From contig CBDDLJ010000012.1 of assembly GCA_965230635.1 (NCBI GenBank), forward strand, positions 31,046-95,045: DNA of 64,000 nucleotides, in the 5' to 3' direction. Positions 63,801-64,000 of the stretch are shown here, in pieces. How positions within the stretch are numbered: the first letter of the stretch is position 1; every line of letters begins with the position of its first letter. This DNA is from CBDDLJ01 sp965230635 (GTDB lineage: Bacteria > Pseudomonadota > Gammaproteobacteria > UBA1113). The notes under the pieces are model-generated. The model did no database searches. It saw only the letters and a program-made list of their open reading frames with translations, and had not been told where the DNA came from. Made by a program: the position numbers and the translations under genes.

Positions 63801-64000
63801 TTGTCAGAAAAGAAATTGATCCGAGAATATTTTGATGTTTCTTTTAATCAAATTGTTGGGGATGCAAAATATGATCGAAATATTTTAGGGACTGCAATAA
63901 AGACACAGAAAATCTTACCACATGCTTTAGTCCTTATTGATAACAGTCAGATTATTCTTTGTAAAAGAAAAAAACATGGAAAAATTAGTGCTTCTACCAC
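54843..64000 (+). CDS. Giant STAND-type protein, third segment: TPR blocks and three further NB-ARC-like modules (runs off the window)
   Basis: This frame has no stop for 9158 bases up to the window edge, about 3050 codons, and continues the TPRs of the second segment. A second NB-ARC-like module spans about 55870-56800, with P-loop FSGPAGVGKKHLAL (histidine after the lysines in place of Ser/Thr), strand RALLIFADMEE and RLGCSPLLLTIVL. TPRs follow (LGNVYYQQGRFKKAQTCYKQ at about 57996). A third, degenerate module lies at about 58690-59650 (GICILIDEPGADKIDLFLNA, KALFIFLGANC). Long kinesin-light-chain-like TPRs fill 59900-62700 (KGNIYYRMGQYEQANKYFGW). A fourth degenerate module begins near 62820 (TVIVCGYPSTRVSKLPALYG, GLCVFSGIKNF, IIFTVESDIE). 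Only the first two modules keep recognisable P-loops. A sensor or scaffold protein with one or two active NTPases is the likeliest nature. Confidence 0.78.
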   Translation, partial: MWQGDSDEAKANLIKALKIKQNEISGLEKIHSSIASTENALSELDLREGDYSSAIKKCYHALSIKKKTLTRQDHPSLGYSYLRLAQMRYESKHIPDVCESEHIPDARECINKSIDIYLKPLVRYDHMLTCLGLSLLLTLDEEAYDEVYNDRLKTFASHLLNPIVSLENYAENSLLLRNMVSPTYRWPDSMMESKNDRIYDFVLLMEKLWLDSPTIVLGLSYYCLALTKSKKDLYSALYYYGKSLTVLKKVASNNKTLSNTARSVIKDNQRKIVDSIQSLGKLADIKERRVSEILSSLHLKRKSSNFLQKHKNDLQNLLEKTFQRHVYAEARLLGTQRQLTNPRFNRIDFLSKTYNILQQWKHAVFSGPAGVGKKHLALAFSQSYIVDYPYICWFDAGSMCSMANSCRIIANEFGMNLASDMTHSSIIWKVFSHLVAGYDLQLILEADIETTQIKTNNFLILDQQGNWKLKHIRRNRVPKTYLLDKGNASYQRLLRILHDVTETTLYQDNNNIEKKLQLLFELPSIVGYPQRSRALLIFADMEETKQLDFYLSSLSHHNIIMTVHNQGNMKDEKVRLHTDYKNLSAQSDNILTSLQEFGVKEIQINELTKGEINNYIGDEKYNVITSIEKRLGCSPLLLTIVLVFISKQKQPYDMEKYLEAHANFQLNEMNEPDELQKRHCEWLEKINGIRIARESVKVLGMCLNEIEKTHNNVKDVLYLIACYLYRGYVSNTLLEEMLWVGNKKITPKQKKSLNDLLRALKSYRLIGFEETKNSNNKITVSLLMQYTAYFYKKEDVARCLSGPLNYLIKKFNYDRNKPETIHTSENYLSHVLTILDRAKQFGFVTIFTQEEKYKTLLTALLTLSVRVGNYFLYYQRDQKQAYIYLSLGHNIIEAFAQLFDRSILKIELKSCLVVYNYMNNDVDSTQHAQEECSELINLLEHFPYKLCDKKASMVEKARVYLIRGDLCEHKANYRKMKYYYKKASSTQEEAINMGAKIQLDITMVIDAKAKLAYDLGDFGNAKEKYKISLQKKRNILGDIPHISIASSLDALGNVYYQQGRFKKAQTCYKQSTDIKKQIYLTWRHPEIVTSIRRLGDADFQLAMTLPDNTDRNTLLRRAEIHYQKVLEALQHTKHHLELAYANRGLGYICSAKNKHLEALNFYNVAMGEIFKIYGFNSKHPSIPLIRRLIAEALYELQDYQGAKRQLIRALTMQTKQIYGTENLPKEDNYYIAYTRVLLAKVQKELKEDNVISLELARDDREVVEELEKNNSVKNIALTDITGYDVASHQTIDIIPGQPNDDGRLIKDAFVKPGICILIDEPGADKIDLFLNALLTMPLSEFPGGIYWFDLQLLSVMGSLHADNDINKFQIRYFRRRFQTLFGCSLQNSQEFNCEEKSNNDASIVRQAFKKEAESLMQQKKGTKKGKALFIFLGANCTTLLRDCLTDISSQHNAAIISSDHSWRSFAENSEENISSILFKPVHASLALSYLELGDSYQLDNWPQTINNFFLKKLKLYIDRVREQFSSTTDMIEHIKVTFPNIKDSNDCLVLLIRMQFDYINSTENSTQLVDNFKLIAYFLSGILPRRFFEYGSSKGSAEKLSKQGLIRATSSKKYYFLHPLVHSAVQKLENNNSNKEYETNRIQMLVNHIHNSLKQQLRAPFLQFHLPKEPWRKLYPLVEPILFLHERIRSDEKLLGDMCKPWSNILLRGAYWLLLQNCTSEAKCLITSARFLSSSVSRLEHWQYAVYCFIEGLAYYQAGQDKKGFKQYNTAYEMLCNFYPKQFEGLIDRINESKIQDRFSPRMCGSSSIENLKLGSSDKSLRDKGLSKDAKRVMAVLLSFWAEAYLERKTNRILAARYVEEAFLLKQECYASTHPEIAIAYFMLARCADNDDDVLEYCNFADNIFEKLAYPVNHQYRIEIVELQVKALHNKNIANQAFGRLIQNVKTITDSNAQYAFRHSGRMQFLRARISFFQRNYRQVSQRLAWVLSASDVQEDNWLTVDAFTLRGMANLEQSHYNIAKKALMHALDSLLKLSVNLIEDKEEISPVLMSDIDSYRRFATPQQATLMYYLGFHAYRHGNWELAETYYDEAIKINLLCLGIKSAKSEVEDIFKAFLNNKSESGAYTLHEKGNIYYRMGQYEQANKYFGWALEIQKAFYGEATSVKHLVCTYCCMARVALDNGDLKTAKNALDNAEKYADDPREVMLNIYRARLFYLQGHYHQAQDSLHRTLKYQQKLGLEQIGETKHVNIVRIKTLLGRVKYRLGLYLEADELLNDALTTNKDIYGGNHFDHATILRYLADIYIAQGQLEKAKGYYDRADSIANSFFKNESHPERIKIMRGNAQYYHAIAVVPDSKGEVKKSESKKHMSRAKKILEKLLTKQGLRHSIANKSSNKKTSILYDTSGITPHPEIAETLYLLAKVYAAIDQVSSADDCFEKSLTMFIDYYKKFDKHHPHLIIFYCNYAKFEYEQRRWDRAEDKLRRARELCGEIPVHSKSYPYVAEIYALFANVHFEQADYSQSIDNVEQGLNIQQSSYGQQPHSTTVRLYLAQATTDWLLGEKVKAISILRKAYLMCHNLFGEKSDSDIAISVQKQLTYYSHLYYKKSNFHREHQLLNLSVQEDSNPIFFPEDNITPNFKTSKVYKDYWEKYLNKMEKYLEKKGTVIVCGYPSTRVSKLPALYGNKHCNIHNFNALKPDIVSKYGKAYWIEASESECLRFSLRRILLQQNRKKGLCVFSGIKNFSIFNSYIDKLNQLSEYYDIIFTVESDIERQKESLKVLREKYNFSMPPTLVLDSGDVKLSKIIMKNLLGSVTGSDGDMLRDKLASMLNNMQLCIEQAAHAIGAMYVSCNGKGGEQSAIIRYIEKLQEAKNIFSEKFCQLSHKVMLCATAYINLTLLADSIKEESKNGLIVICASAYYDGSYLKRDMVASDMVVSDMKVNDFKMKADKFKEAIIHLRDEWSLAEITNYQECKFKISDPIQEAVRQYLSEKKLIREYFDVSFNQIVGDAKYDRNILGTAIKTQKILPHALVLIDNSQIILCKRKKHGKISAST

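Overview
The window is AT-rich chromosomal DNA from a gammaproteobacterium, most likely a host-associated, Legionellales-like (Coxiella/Legionella/Berkiella-type) lineage. The gamma assignment rests on the smc-zipA-ligA gene order, a YecA/UPF0149 protein with a C-terminal SEC-C motif, MltD, GloB, and a quinone-type PyrD. The intracellular-lifestyle inference rests on several very large proteins with eukaryote-like repeats (RNI-type leucine-rich repeats, ankyrins, kinesin-light-chain-like TPRs, WH2-like and polyproline motifs), together with decayed insertion sequences. No secretion-system genes lie in the window, so calling these proteins effectors is inference.

Layout. 1-223: 5' end of an acyl-CoA (isovaleryl-CoA) dehydrogenase on the minus strand. 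1026-4439: accessory block with a coiled-coil protein, an ISAs1 remnant, and an LRR protein with a possible permuted papain-like domain. 4742-13042: housekeeping block with pyrD, a CPA1-type antiporter, a chagasin-like peptidase inhibitor, malic enzyme, an O-methyltransferase, a dead maf gene, hemB, a TetR regulator and a YecA-family protein. 13155-13738: IS110 remnant with its own strong promoter. 13880-18592: 1570-residue LRR/coiled-coil protein. 18945-23846: YqfO-like protein and a cluster of acidic hypothetical proteins, one with 171-bp tandem repeats. 23884-31574: tRNA-Arg, class I aldolase, smc-zipA-ligA. 31766-37212: a Ser/Asn-rich lipoprotein and a 1409-residue protein with a polyproline/WH2-like module. 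37218-43103: tRNA-Asn, aspartate aminotransferase, uvrB, mltD, gloB. 43585-46500: an orphan protein and a graveyard of IS5- and IS982-like fragments. 46954-64000: a 683-residue orphan followed by one giant reading unit that runs off the right edge.

The standout is the giant unit from 49141 to beyond 64000 (about 14.9 kb, roughly 4950 residues so far). Its N-terminus carries ankyrin repeats, then an AAA-ATPase-like domain of the PD-(D/E)XK-associated kind without a recognisable nuclease half. Next comes an NB-ARC/STAND NTPase, then alternating TPR blocks and three further, progressively degenerate NB-ARC-like modules. Two single-base frameshifts (near 53465 and 54842) split it into three frames, and the last frame stays open for about 9.15 kb to the window edge. 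A second theme is regulatory: several accessory genes have TTAA-type direct repeats with 11-bp spacing upstream, resembling PmrA boxes. PmrA controls Dot/Icm effector genes in Legionella and Coxiella.
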